Shown: piece after piece, positions 22,652-35,741 of the stretch | Layout: every line of letters starts with the position of its first letter | Position numbering within the stretch: the first letter of the stretch is position 1 | Assembly (NCBI GenBank): GCA_004794785.1 | Contig: SJOL01006491.1 | Location: 1,356,106-1,420,105, forward strand | Source of the DNA: Opisthorchis felineus | Lineage: Eukaryota; Platyhelminthes; Trematoda; Opisthorchiida; Opisthorchiidae | DNA length: 64,000 nucleotides | Direction of reading: 5' to 3' | Made by a program: the position numbers and the translations under genes | The notes under the pieces: model-generated | What the model was told of the DNA's origin: nothing | What the model saw: only the letters and a program-made list of their open reading frames with translations | Database searches by the model: none

Positions 22652-22970
22652 AATAAGCTTTGTGTCTTCGTTGCTATCGAGAAAAGATAGTTTTGTGCCG
22701 TGAGCGATGGCTTGCCTGGCTCTTTCAAAAGCAGTAATGGCGGCGGGAGGCCAGGTAACAGATTCTTCTTTGGCACCAAGTAAATCGGTCAGTGGCTGTA
22801 AAACATCTGCACAATGAGGGATGAACCGCCGATAATAGTTGATGATGCCAATAAAACGACGAAGTTGGGTGATAGTGGTGGGTATGAGAGAAGATTCTAA
22901 GGCTTAAATGCGATCGGATAGTGGTGAAATACTGGTTGGATCAATGTAGTGGCCAAAAAATCTGGACTAG

Positions 22971-23738
22971 TCAACCAAACAAGCATTTGCCAATGTTCAG
23001 ACGTATGTTGTAGGTAGGAAGACGTTGAAATACTGCCCTGATATGATCTGCATGCTCAGCTGGGGAGGTGCCAGCGATTAAAACGTCGTCTATATAAGCA
23101 TACACAAAGGGCAAACCACGCAAAACTTTGTCCATGAAACGTTGAAAGGTTTGAACTGCACTTTGAAGACCAAAAGACATACGCGTGAATTCGAGAAGAC
23201 CAAACGGTGTTGTAACAGCTGTTTTATGAATATCATCCGGGGATGCGGGGATATGGTAGTATGCACGTATTAGGTCGAGTTTGGAGAAAATATTTGTGTG
23301 GCATAAGGTACTTGCGAAATCGTGGATATGTGGGATGGGGTACCTGTTTGGGATAGTGGCGTTATTGAGGGAACGGTACTCTCCACAAGGTCTCCAATCA
23401 CCTTTGGATTTATTGGGTACCATATGTAGGGGTGACGACCAGTGACTCGATGAAGTGCGGATGATGCCGAGTTCGAGCATGTGTTCAAACTCGTGTTTCG
23501 CTATCTGGAGCTTATCTGGATGGAGTCGACTGGGATAGGTATGGACAGGTGGACCTCTCGTCTGGATGTGGTGAACGACGGAACGTGTGACCGGTTGAGT
23601 GTACTGACATGGATGAGTAAGAGTAGGAAAATCCCTAAGGATGTCAGCAAAATGAGGATCATGTAGGATAACTCGGATACCTGTGGATGAAGTTGGGGCA
23701 CTAATTCCGTTGACCGAGAGGGAAGTTAGCACGTCCAA
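22971..23738 (-). pseudogene. Gypsy reverse transcriptase
   Basis: 255 codons covering the fingers and palm of a Ty3/gypsy [52 protein letters not shown], then the catalytic YIDDVLIAG at about residues 216-224. These motifs are complete. It ends at a stop just after GKCLFG, where the connection to RNase H should begin, and the following part is in another frame. The non-ATG start is not meaningful, because the natural start is upstream in gag. Confidence 0.9.
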
Positions 23739-23750
23739 GAGACGTTTGTG

Positions 23751-24596
23751 TCACACATCGACAGGTAAGTTGTAGTGGGCTAAAAAGCCTGCGCCAAGGA
23801 TGGGTGTTTGGACGTCGGCCAAAAGGAAGATCCACTTGAACGCAGGTCGCAATCCGAGGTTAAGGGTGAGGGAACGTTCGCCGTATGTAGCGATGCGGGT
23901 ACCGTTAGCGGCTTGTAACGAATAAGAAGCGGAGTCAGGAAGCAGACTCTTATGTGGTAGCACACTAACCTCAGCTCCCGTATCTGCGAGGAAACGTAGA
24001 CCACTTGAGCGATCGGTGATATGAAACAGGCGACTAGTGCGAGGAGGGCCACAGACGGTCGGCGCCGTTACTGACTGGCTATGGGTCTGTAAAGGGCTGT
24101 TGGAACGCGGCTTGAAGAAACAGGGTGGTTGGCATTTGCGTGCTTTTGGACCGAAAGATTGGTGATACCAGCACCAAGAGAGACGGGAACGCGAGAACGA
24201 TCGAGATCGTGAACGTGGTCGATGCTTGTTGAATTCGAGCCGTTGTAGACGATCGGTCAGGGTAACAAATCTTGTTTGTAGTTGTGAGGTGGTGGAAAGT
24301 ATTGGGTCAGAAGCTGTGGAATTGGCGGGTGTAGAGTGGGAGCCGGAGCTAACAGGATGATTGGGATAGGTCTCGTGGATTTTGTCCGCAATGTGAGCTA
24401 GCTGCTCCAGGCTGTGGTCATCAACGAATGCACTGATGGAGGGAGGGATGGAACCTGGAGGAAGTTTATCGAGCCACAGTTGGGCCATGATTTCCACCGC
24501 CAGCTTACGGCCGCAGAGGAGACTGCGCATATGGCGAAGTATTTGTGACGGCGACCTGTCACCAATTTTGACTGTGTTAAATAAATTCCTCAGCAT
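23751..24596 (-). pseudogene. Gypsy gag C-terminal part with CHCC knuckle, and protease
   Basis: 281 codons. The first 90 residues continue the capsid (ILRHMRSLL, LWLDKLPPGS). Then comes an Arg/Ser-rich linker and a zinc-knuckle-like CWYHQSFGPKARKCQPPC with CHCC ligands. The aspartic protease follows with the active-site motif DTGAEVSVLP at about residues 206-215 and a later ILGAGFL, the family counterpart of the flap-end motif. The frame stops at a TGA. RT continues in the same frame after it, so a single point change separates protease from RT. Confidence 0.85.
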
Positions 24597-24880
24597 CTTG
24601 CTTTCGGATTTTCCTGTCCTATTAATGATAGCCGCTCGAAGAGCGTCATGAGGATTTTTTTAGGGATGTCCCCCAAAAGATCTTCTATTTCTGTAGCCAC
24701 ACCGTTAGTAAGATGTTGGACGACATAAGAAAAACGGGTAGCTTGAGAGGTAATACGTCTAGTAGTGAAAACAGCCTCGAATTGGTGAAGCCACATCCTG
24801 AGATTATGGGGATTATAGTCTGGCAAACGGATACTAACCGTATTCTCGACTAAATCCGGCGAATCGCAGTATCCATCCAT
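24590..24880 (-). pseudogene. Gypsy gag, N-terminal part
   Basis: 96 codons that read as the start of a CsRn1-type gag: a short leader, then the capsid-like segment with NLRMWLHQFEAVF and RFSYVVQHL. It is one frame away from the following gag/protease segment, so an indel lies near 24590-24600. The family function is capsid assembly around the element RNA. A short AT-rich patch (about 24926-24936) lies upstream, but no promoter is claimed. Confidence 0.75.
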
Positions 24881-27800
24881 AATGACTGTGCAAAAACTAC
24901 GACGACTTGAAGGGAGAAGATAAAAAATATATAAAAGGACTCGGGCTTACCTAATTTGTAGTATTCTGGCTGCCCAAAAAGCTACTTTAACAGGAGTATC
25001 TCGCAAAGAAATAAAGATAATAACACAAGATTGAGTACACAATAATAAAGAGGGTCAAATGGAACAGACTCACTAAGAATTGTTCTCTTTAAAATAGTTC
25101 GTCGTTGGCCCAGGTCAGTGAATAAATATTAATCCAATTATGGATGCCCAAAGGTCTTCTGTTGAACAGCTCTCACATATAATAAACTCCGAAGATAGTC
25201 TGAAATGTTTTGATACCAGAGTTAGCACATAAAACCCGCGAATGACCTCTGTGAGCACGAGCGAAATCAGAAGAGAAAGTCAAAGCACGTGACCACGCTT
25301 GTATTGTATGTAAATTGTACAAATGCGCGTTTTTGTAGTATTTCGTATTCAAACAAAAAACGTTTACGCAACTGACGAAATACGTAATGTCATAATGGAA
25401 GCAGAAGAAAGATACAAATCACCACACTATCACCACACTGCAGGCCAATATTCATGTAAGGGCCACAACCACGATGGCGACAGACGTTGTCATTGTTTTT
25501 GGGGAATATGACGGAATTTACGTGAATGTCCACCAAGCGATTGTATCCTTGAATAAGTGAGTGGGAGTTGCATAGATGCTCGAAACCAGGAGGAACTCTA
25601 GACTTTTAAAAAGGAGACAACCTTCTCCAAAATTCGGGTTTCCTGGGTGTCCTTCAGATTCAGTCACGTTGTAGTTTTTCAGTGATCTACGTCCAGCAAC
25701 CATGTGCAATGGATCAATGAGTGTTAGCTGAACTGAAAACTGCTTTCTGCAGGCATCGGGTAATGTTAGCGTTGTCATGAACTTGGGTTAGTGAGGCTCA
25801 GTTCGGTTTATTGGTCGCAGGGCCGTACGGATTTCCACATTTGAGAAATCCTCTTATTCCCTCATTAGGAACCATCAACCATCAACCAGGGTCGATCAGG
25901 ACTGAATAGGGATACCGGTAAAAGCGGGAGGGTTAAACATAGAGATATGTTGTGACAAGCAAAGGAATGATGACGAACGCAGAAATGGCCTGAAGGTCAA
26001 AAGTGGACGTTGAATTATGTTGCAAGGAATGTGGAGCAGTTTCATTCCTGAATAACCAACGTGTATTTCTGTGGCTCGTCCCAAGTCTTTACATGATAAA
26101 AATAATCCATCTGTTTTGTGCTTGAAAGCCACGATGTGCTCGACCGGCATGACTTCGATTTTTCGTGCTTTTCATGCCATTATGGCTCTGATTAGAGGGC
26201 TGTAATTTCAACAAGTCACCTGGACGAATTCGGGTTCCAGATTTGGTGAGTGAATCCTTAAAGTGCATACGGTGGTACGGTGAACATCCATGGACGGATG
26301 AAGCTGGTTTTGCAGAATTGTGTGTATAAGGTTTGAGTTAATTCGCACTCTGCGTTGTTGAGAACCGTAGTTTTTCATCAGTTTCATTCGTCATTTACAA
26401 GACTTAGGCAATATGTGTCTGATATTTTTTGTGAATTTCTACTGAATCTATTCGCTTGGTCCAGAACCGTTCTTGAAAACAATATGACTCACTCAAAGGT
26501 TCACCTTAGCTACAGGTCTGATAAGAAGATATGTCAGGAGCCCGAATGCTCACAGGTATTTCGTGATGAAAAAAACATGCGCCGCGAACAATGTTTTAGA
26601 CGCTATTGTTTTTTGTTAGCCGGGCTATTATAGGTCCCGTCATCCCCTTTCGCTTTGGTGTCTTTCAACAGACAACCAGTGCTGAAAGAGCTGTCAACGT
26701 CAGGCAGAACTCAGATTATCCTGCACTTGTTTATGCTAAACCCTACCTTTTTGTGGTAACTAAGTGCCCTTGCACGTGGAGAATAGCGTTTAGGACTCTG
26801 ACGACTCCTAGGCATAGGATATTTCCCCATGGCCACATGTCATCAACGTGTGCTCCCGACAATGTATGTAGAAGGATTTTTAAAGTACTTATAAATAGTA
26901 CGAGGCCAAATATCAATCCGTTTATTATGGAACGTTGGTAAAGTGTGGCCCTCCCTGATCTCCTTATAGGCTTTTTATACGCCGAATTCCCTCTGGGTCA
27001 TTAAAGTGAGGTTCTGTGAATGCCTATCGGGCTCAGTTGTTATAGTAGAAATCCGTGATATTATTTCATAGGTAACTCGAAGAATTTTAAGTTAATTATA
27101 TCAGTCGGAGTAGAGGCGTTGGCAGGGAACTCATTGTTGTGCGCGATGAAGGAAGTAACGCACGGGAGTCCTCATCAGAGCCTATATGCATTGTGGCGTG
27201 GGCTATTAGAGCTCGTGAGTAAGCTCTCCAGAGTTTCAGCTACCACATTTTCTCCGAATTCAGATGCGACCAAAATCATGGTCTTCGTTCTGCTTTTTCC
27301 AGAAAATGGGCTATTATCACCTCTCAAACGGGATATTCTGTGAGAACTTCGGAATGAAAATCCTACACTGAATATCTGAAACTAAACACCTTGAGAAAGA
27401 TTCCGCCGGGACCATTTTACCTGTTCAGACGTGATAATTCAGTTACGTCCATTATGTGCTAACAGAATGGTCGAAAGGAGTTCAATTGCGCGTCAGCTGT
27501 TGGGAGTTCACGTCCCGGCAAGGCAGAGATTACGTACTGCTGCTGAATGTTGATAGGAACTAAACTCGAGTCCAGTGCTTCAGTCCCCCAGTGGAAAGGC
27601 ACCAAGACAGGAAAGGGACTTTTCAAACGAAAGTGGTGTAAACGGTATTTCTATCAGTTATACCAAGACAGCTGCTTTTGAACCAACTGAGCCTTTATTT
27701 TAGTATACACATATATTACTTACGCGTTTGTCAGTCAGTGAGTATTCAACGTTTGTGACTTGAGTGAGTTAAGTGTCATCAGAGGCTACGGTGGAAAACT

Positions 27801-30271
27801 GATTGGCGTGAACGTTGGCAGCTTCCTCGGTCGAGCTGGTCCATGTAACACTCACTGATTGGTTTGGTATATTCTGCCAGATGCTGGGAAGTAAAAGTAT
27901 TGTAAAAGTATTTAGAGTTATCTCTGATTTGGGTTGAGAACCAAGGTTGAGAGTCATGTTGTACAATGCCGCACCTCAGAAACAGCCGTATCTCTTACTT
28001 TAGCCACAAACACATATTAATCGCAAGATTGTGTGGAGCCAAATATATCCGATGCTCTTTGTTTCTTTGGCAGTGGTAGCTTCGTAGCCGTTGTAGGTCA
28101 TCATCTGATATATTTACTCTCCGTTAGTGTTATGGGTAGACTCTTTTCGGCAACGATCCTTGGGTCATCAGTCAGCAAGTATTTCAGTTCCGACCCTTAT
28201 GTTCTGACAATCTGATTTATTTCGAGATCGTTTTTAATGCTCTATTCATTGCTAAATAATTTGGCTGTTTAGTTTTAGGGGAGTCGTGAATGCAAAGGAC
28301 TTCTGCTCTCCCTTCTTTGTTTAGTCTATTCACCCATACGCCCCATAGTTCAGCATCTAAATCAACGGCGGCTCCGTGTAGCCTCATTTCCTTCAGATCG
28401 CAATATATGGATAGGACTTGGCGAGAGCCTTAAACAATCTCTGAGGCTTATATCTCACACTCATCAGTTTGGCATGCAGCATACTAAGCGTACTAAATTT
28501 TGTTGGGATGCTATGTGAGACTGGTCGGCCGTGATATAGTGACCTGGCCAGAGGTCATCGTAGACGGCACTGGACCGGTTGATGGTATATCTACACCACC
28601 CCTATTTGAGCCGGCTCTAGTTTTTTTTCGGCGCTGTTCTTATCACTTACGAAGGCACACGCTTCTTGTCGCTCCACAGCGGAAATATCACAGTGACCTA
28701 ATGAGATGACTAGTTGGCTAATGGTTTGAACTGGGCAACTTTGAGTCCTTATATTTCTCGGCTTATCCCTGTGTGGGAGGAGGTTATGCGGCAGCATGTA
28801 TTTGATGGCAAAATTTTGGATGACTATGGAAGCATTGGTGGACTTACCACGCTACCTCTTGGATTGAGGGGGCCGAGACAAATGCGGATATCGTGAAAGA
28901 CGGTCTCTGTTTAACGGTGGTGCTTCAGCCCAGTTTTTACTACATCTATTACCACCGTTAAAATGAAGGGTTTGGGCACTTTGGAGTCCTAGCTATTCCA
29001 CCTCCAGTTAATCTATACGGCCCCGCAATATCAAGCACTTTCGATTTAAACAATGTTCGTCTTTAATCTTTCTGAGTCTTTGGCGCCAGTCTCCAGTCGT
29101 CGAATCCTTGTGTTCAGGCATCCCTATTTCCTCGCGTACTTCCGTCTGCCGCTTGCGATCATGTTGGCTTTTTTCTTGAAAGTTTGATTGAGATGACTCA
29201 TGGGTGTTTAAGATCACTAAACTGCTCCTATATTATTGACTGAGTGCTCACTCCCACAAGGCAACGAGTTTGCTATGCATAAGGTCTGTTTTTTGCCGCT
29301 GGAGGTGCGTGCTTCAACTTTCATCCATTTATGGCACGAACGTTGCGGTCAGGTCACTAGATGGCTCCCCACCTTGAAGGCAAATTTTCCGCTACCTTCA
29401 GGATATAAGACTGGTTTACTTCTCCTCGTGAATATTTCGGGTTTCTGACGGCCAGCTTAAGTCAACATGTAGGCACATGTATAAGGAAAACTTTGTAAAA
29501 GGAATGTCTTTTATGAAAACGGGACGATATTCTTATGTCTTTTCTGTCATGTAGTATTCATTGACAACTTCAGTGGACCGCGATGACGTTGTAAGGGAAT
29601 GTAAATAAAAAACCGCGGCAACTTCAGGCACGAAAGAATAGCAATGATCATTGAGAGTGACTAGAAATCAAATTCCATCGTAATTTTTTGAGGTCGGCAA
29701 TGTTCACTCAGCTTATTGTGGCGGAGTTAACTTTCATTCAAAAGGTTTTAAACCACTTCTACTGGTTATTTGGTTTATCTCCAAGCAGATGATTAGAATA
29801 CTGGAAGTCTATGAAGGGTAGTTTATTCTTCTGGTGATATGCCTTCAAAAGATTGAAAATTCAGGAACATGTTGCAGCTACCGTATTCTCTGAAATGCAA
29901 GAGGTACGAACATCTTAGCTACCGTGAAACCAAATGTGTTAGTGATAAGGAAAACCGAGACTGAAGCAGCTTTGTGGATATCGCGCAGTCTGGATATAGT
30001 ACTCAAAAAAGTTTACTTGTCACCCAAAACTTCCAAGCTTCAGGCACACACGGTTGTAAAGTTTGACCGAAATCTCATACCAGATTGCTGTCGCAAAACC
30101 ACAATTCCTTGTTTCTTCAGATGGAAGCAGATGCCATTTTCAATAGATTTCGCCTGGGTAACCGATCCGTGGCAAAGTGCAACCATACTGATTCTGGGAT
30201 CAGAGTAGACAAACTTATGTACCGGCCGCCCAAAGCCGTTTATCGAATCGAGTATGCGATTTACTGTCTCC
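24881..30271. other. Long gene-less stretch
   Basis: 5.4 kb upstream of the gypsy gag and beyond. No LTR could be matched to the 3' side of the element. A 12-bp inverted repeat (TTTAACGGTGGT) lies at 28910-28921 and 28951-28962 with a 29-base loop. No open frame shows a known motif. Confidence 0.4.
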
Positions 30272-30402
30272 TCGTCTATCTATCCATCTGCATACCTATT
30301 TATTTATTTATCTATCTTCCTACCTATCTGCCTGCCTGTCTATCTATATATCTATCTATCTATCTACCTGTCCCTCTGTTTGTTTGTTTATCTATCTTTT
30401 TA
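30272..30402. repeat. Degenerate (TCTA)n microsatellite region
   Basis: About 130 bases of CTAT/TTAT/CTGT tetramers with interruptions. It gives artificial Tyr/Leu/Ser-rich open frames on the plus strand, which should be ignored. Confidence 0.9.
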
Positions 30403-31490
30403 TCGGGAATCCCGGATTTCGCTCTCTTTCGTAATAAGCGTTGTTTCCGGAAACCCTAGTCTAATCACTTGAAGGGGACACCACTCTACCTAGGTGACCG
30501 TGACTTGTTGCCTACCTCAGATCTTTTAAATGCCTAATAATTCCCGACACTTCACTCATGAGAACAAACCTTCGAAAGTAATAAATTTCAGTAAATCATG
30601 CCTAGTCAACCAATAGCGGCAAAGGTGAGGTACTTAAAGACTATTTCATTCTTATACATAAGTATTTGCCACAGTGTGCTTGGTAGCCAATAGTATACCG
30701 CTTTGAAAGGGCACATTTAGACCCTAGCTAGTAGGTTCCAATTTCCGGAAGGTGCCGAAACAGGAAGCTTCAAAATTTGTATCTTTGGAAAGCGCCTACT
30801 CTATCAACACTAAAGTTAGTTTTGTGCCAGAAAGCCTCCGGTTTTTTGGGGGGTGGGGGTTATGTCCTCCAATGCGCATGAATACTGTTGCGAGAGTTCT
30901 TGCTACCTACGCCCGAAAACGTCAATGAATGTCAGATCATTATAAACTGCTACACCCAGTTAAATTACCCACTCAACTATCAGGGCAGTTGCGCATCTCA
31001 GCTATCTCAATAGAGATATTTTTTCCGATGTATGCCACAACCTTAGATGCCCTTGTCTGTTTGTAACCTTAAACAGGTAAAATCCCCCCACGTCTTCTTA
31101 TGGTGATCAGCCATTCAAACCGTTCCATTCCCTACTAAGGAATAAATATAATTTTCCAAAACGTAGTGTAATAAGGCCCTTTCAAGGGATAGCATACTGT
31201 CCTTGCGGCTACTTTAAAAAAATGTATCCGAATATTCATGTTATTTGATTCTTGCTTCGTGCCCGGCAAACCTAATGCCGGTCATCGAGTAAGTCATATC
31301 TCACCGTGTTCTGGCGCTGGCACAGAAGGTCTGACGGCTGTGCATGTCCTTCACTGGGGAGGTCACCTTCGGGAGACAGCAGTTTACAAATAGACAGCTC
31401 ATCAGAGGAAACCACCTTGTTCGGTCGCTCAGGTAGTGTCCTTAGCAATAGCACTTGAAGTTTTACGCATACAATTTAACAGAACAGCAT
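30403..31490. other. Unassigned sequence
   Basis: No gene or recognised repeat. A G-rich patch (GGGGGGTGGGGG) lies at about 30847-30858. Confidence 0.35.
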
Positions 31491-31552
31491 ATCGTTTCAG
31501 AGAGGTTTGGTAAACAATCGGTGGATTGTTTACCAAACCTCTCTGAAACGAT
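31491..31552. repeat. Perfect 29-bp inverted repeat with 4-base loop
   Basis: Bases 31491-31519 are the exact reverse complement of 31524-31552, with loop GGTG. The preceding GAACAGCATATC is repeated at about 31592-31603 next to a mutated copy of the arm start, so a short direct duplication accompanies the hairpin. Without wider context it looks like a fold-back of replication-slippage origin. The stem is shorter than a typical pre-miRNA. Confidence 0.95.
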
Positions 31553-34339
31553 GACTACCCAATCGGTCCCAAACATTTTCCAATTGATTGAGAACAGCAT
31601 ATCATTTCACTGACTCACTTTATTCTCCCATCGTGTCTGAGAAAGCATGAATCAATGACGGCATGTGTGTGATACTCTGCACGCACACGAATTCGCAAAG
31701 ACAAGTCATTATTCATGTTTAGAATCACTTTAACTTGCATCCCTTTTTCGAAAAAAAGGCCTGTGAGTCAGCCATATACTCAGGTATTAGGTGGTATTAT
31801 GCGAGATTAATACAGTTATATAATGCCATGCGTTATATATATATATATGCATGTATACAACGTTATACACTGGTATTCTCCACATCGGTATACTTGCCTT
31901 TTGGTGTCAACGGGAGTGTGCCAAATATTCTTCGCTGAAAATCCTGATATACCGTTTTCCCCGACCATGTGGATTCTGATACCGACAATGCGATAACTAT
32001 GCCTCATGTACCCGTAAATTTTTTACCAGAGAGACAAAGTACCTGCATGATCTGCCATACTAAGCTAATCCAACGCATTGTTAGTGGGAATGCTCCATGC
32101 GCGTGTGTCCATAACTGCGATGAATATTCATAGGATTCAAAATGGGAGCAAGATAAACCAAGCATAAGCTGGATTGCTGCGAGTCACCAGGTTTTAGCCT
32201 CTTGCCAATCCCTATCATTTGATGTTTGTATAAAATCTCTTGTAAATACTAATACAGGTAGGTAATTCACTAAATATGACCTACGTTAGCCTCTTTGCTT
32301 TAGTCTACCGAATTAGGGTCTGGCTTTTCTCACTGAATCTGTATAATTTAATTTGGATCTAATTACTGTTGCCGAAATACGATCCACACTAGTCATTTAC
32401 AAATAACCAAAATTCAATATGAGTTTTGTGCCGCTGATTCGATACCACAGGTACATTAAGGTGCGATGGTTAAAGGGATTCTCTCGAGGTGTTGATCTCA
32501 CGGATGAACTCCGGATAAGCAACTGGAAGGTGATGGCGGCTAGTTGATACGCTTATTCACTTTTGTTCAAAATTTGCTGCTGTATTACCGGGAATGTTTT
32601 TTTAAAATAAACTCACTTTGTGAAACTGGATGCCCCCTTTAATGGTTCCTCAAAACTTACCCATCACCCGAATAGGACGACTTCGATGGGAAGTTTGGGA
32701 AAGAGATTGCTAGAAAGCTAAAACCACCACCCTCGGTTGTTGGTGTGTTTTCCTCCAAAGAACGTTTGGCCCCGCTGTAACGAGACCGAAGTCTGCGAAG
32801 GTCCGTGGGTGTACGGTCCCGGCATATTGAACATGACTATTTGTCTTACCTACACTTCAGACAACCATATGAACTGTTAAATTTGCGGTTGTTGATTTGG
32901 TCAATCTATTTGGTTCCCGTGAATAATCGAGTTGCTTTCATAGGCAACACTCTTCAGTGGGGACCTTATCGAGCCACGGGTTTCCGTTAACCTTTAATCG
33001 GTACTAATTATTTTTCTGACAGCTAAAGACAATGACTCACGTTTGGTAATCTTGGGAATGGGTTCCTAAACGACAGATGAACTGAATGAAGACAAACGAA
33101 CTCCCGTAGTTTCCGAGTTACGTTAACCCCAATGCTTCGTCAGCATACATGCAAACTTGGTAATCGATACTATGTTACAAAATACTTTGGTCCTAAAAAG
33201 TTCAGGAACTTACCAGCGCAACGTATGCAATCACTGAAGTGGTTCAAAAGAAGTTTGTACAAAATTTACTTGGCCTGTTATCCTATAGTGCAGCATATTA
33301 AAACTAAATTTCGATCACGAGCCGATATGGATAGTCGAAATCATATTTCTCTGACAAGAAAAGGATAAATCAAGCAACGGCAACTTAAAAAGTGACAGGC
33401 CAGCACGTATTGAATGACTTAATTCAAGCGTACACAAGTACACTTCTTCAAGTACCGCATTCCTCTTTTCGCGGAAAGGAGATTATTTTCGTCTCCAAAC
33501 CACTTGGTACACAACATTCTTCGGCGATTCCCAGTTTACATGAAGAACTATGTACAGTAGGTTATTCGAAACGTTAACTGAAATCTAACACACTCCATCC
33601 AGAAAACTCGAATATCCTGCATTCTGTTACACGTCTGATGTCTATAAAAGAAAGATCTTGGTTAGTTTTGTTAATTTTTCAACTTGAAGACTCATAAAGG
33701 TGTGCAGAGCAAAAACGCCCATGAAAAAGTTAAAATCCAAAATTCAGGTGATCAAAAGGTACATAAAGTGTTAAAAGTCATCTTATGCGGTGCTGATAAA
33801 GTGTTTTCAGTTAACCCCGTTCAGACAAACTATGTGGGTGAAGCGACTAACTCACCAATTGAAAGGAGCGCCAGACGTCTTAGAAGTCGACGGGACAGAG
33901 CGAATAAATGAACCATTGTCTATTGTCACACATCTGTACTAGGGTTAACGACCAATTTATACTATCCCTTCGATCACACCAATCCACCGTTGTTAGTGTC
34001 GTTCTATAGATCACAGCTTGTACTCTTCCACTTGATCTAAGTGAGAAGACCATTTTCAGGAAAGACTGTACATTCACACCCGACCCCACATGTGTCCATC
34101 AGTTGGTTAAACAAGCCGTTTGGTGGATATGTATAAGAAAATCCTACGTTCTGGCGACAGGCAAAATGACTGAACTTTACCGATCATAACCTATTTTCTC
34201 TCCTGACTGTCATAAACAATCTATGTAGGTGAGTACGCTTAAAAAGTGCTAGTTAGATAATAAAAAAGGTTTCAAATTTATGCTTTTTGAACTGAACCCA
34301 GTGCTAAAAGTCATTATGAAAGGGCGAAATCTTGATAGC
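31553..34339. other. Unassigned sequence
   Basis: No gene recognised. A (TA)n run of about 15 bases lies at 31834-31848. The remainder is AT-rich with short random frames. Confidence 0.4.
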
Positions 34340-34445
34340 TCGGGTGCACTGCTCGGTTGTTGGTCTGTTCGCCGAGTTTCATAGTTGGATTGCAAAGGTT
34401 CTATCGCCCGTCGAGGTGGCATCGTCAGTGCCGGGTTGGGAGGGT
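34340..34445 (+). repeat. Dispersed repeat R1, copy 2
   Basis: It shares CGGGTGCA, GTTGTTGGTCTGTTCGCCGA, AGTTGGATTGCAA, CGAGG-TGGCATCGTCAGTGC and GTTGGG in the same order with the copies at 6325 and 40391. Function unknown. Confidence 0.5.
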
Positions 34446-35741
34446 AAATTCCTTCTTTTCCGCCCGTACTCAGGTAGTTTCTAGACAGTACAACGTTTGT
34501 TAGTAATTACTGTTTGAAAACAATATAAGCACAGTTGGAAGAGGATAAATGTGCTCATCTAATTGCGTAATGACGATGTGACCTCGATTGGTAAGGAAGC
34601 GTTTGCAATCCAACTAACAGGGTCGGTGAAAAGATCAACAACTAAGAGCCGCTCATAATCCCATGTCGGGGTGTTACTGAATAGAAGGATTAATTTAAAT
34701 GATCTCTGGTGGTTATTTGTTTGTAACCAAAATCCTCGGAGTAAGCGGTTAAAAATAAACCGCAACTGAATCGGCGGCTCAATCGAATCAATCAGTAATT
34801 GCTGTAAGCACCAGCCACACGTCTGTACTATAGATTGTTGTGACGGTTAACATGTGCATCCGTTAACCTTCCACTCGGGTTACACTACTGATTTCTGAGT
34901 TATGTCGCTTATATCATTCACTTCTTGGCTGAGTGATGACAGTTCTGTGAATAATTTACGCTTTTGTAAAATACAAACTGCTTGGTAAAATGCATCTTTG
35001 ATTTATTGTAGGTGGTTGCAGGGGGTTTGTAGAATTCGCATCGACTTCACCCTCGTTTTGAACAGCTCTCATCCTGTCCTGGTCCAATTATTCTCGTGAG
35101 TCCATACCAAAGGGGAAAAGCAATGAACTCGAATTTCTTTCTTATTAGAGCCAGGTTTGAAGAAATCTGACGTACGAGGCGAGGCAGTACTCTAGCAGGG
35201 CACGCTAGAAATACCTGAATTATCACGTCTGAATAGCTGAATGTGTTCACGCTTGAGCGATGTGACTGGTTTATCCGACGCCTTGAACAACGACCCCGTA
35301 ACTGTCCTGAGTGCATAGATCGATTGATCCAGATCGATTGATTCAGAGGTGTCATTCGATTAAACAACATTTTCAGGATACAGACCGGGTTCGAACGCTG
35401 CCAACTTCCACTAAAGTAAGTCAACTTGTGAGCCAGTTAGCTCAAAACACACTGCGAAGAGGTGGTTACTGATCGGTGATTTCGAAGGACTCGCTCATTA
35501 GCAGACTGCACAATAAACCTATGCGAGCATCGAGAACCACGTGAAATTATTCATTTCTGAATCATTCAATGCCTCAGCAATTTTCATTACGGAATCCGAT
35601 TATCAGGAAGGACAGTTTCCTGAAGGTAAACACAGAACGCCCGAAACCTACTGAGACCCTAAAACTCCACCAAAATCTCAATAGGAAAGCCGGCAAGCAT
35701 CCAGGCATGTTAGCCATTTAATCAATTTAGCAAAAGCCGAT
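34446..35741. other. Unassigned sequence
   Basis: No gene. A minus-strand stretch at about 35380-35440 shows a GTTCGAACCC B-box-like motif next to GAGCTAACTGGCTCA, which may be a relic of a tRNA-derived element. The match is too weak to annotate separately. Confidence 0.35.

Larger units (their letters stand above)
21269..24880 (-). mobile_element. Ty3/gypsy LTR retrotransposon, CsRn1-like, internal region
   Basis: Minus-strand gag, protease, RT, RNase H and integrase follow in the order of Ty3/gypsy elements. The gag knuckle has a C-x2-H-x9-C-x3-C pattern, the unusual CHCC box known from the CsRn1/Kabuki group. Reading frames shift near 24590, between RT and RNase H, and before the integrase core, and an in-frame TGA lies at about 23748. 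The copy is therefore dead although the catalytic motifs are mostly intact. I found no paired LTRs, primer binding site or target duplication; the element may be cut off or its LTRs too diverged to see by eye. Confidence 0.9.

Noticed and set aside
30085..30472. Tyr/Leu/Ser-rich open frames
   Set aside because: Produced by the degenerate tetranucleotide microsatellite at 30272-30402.
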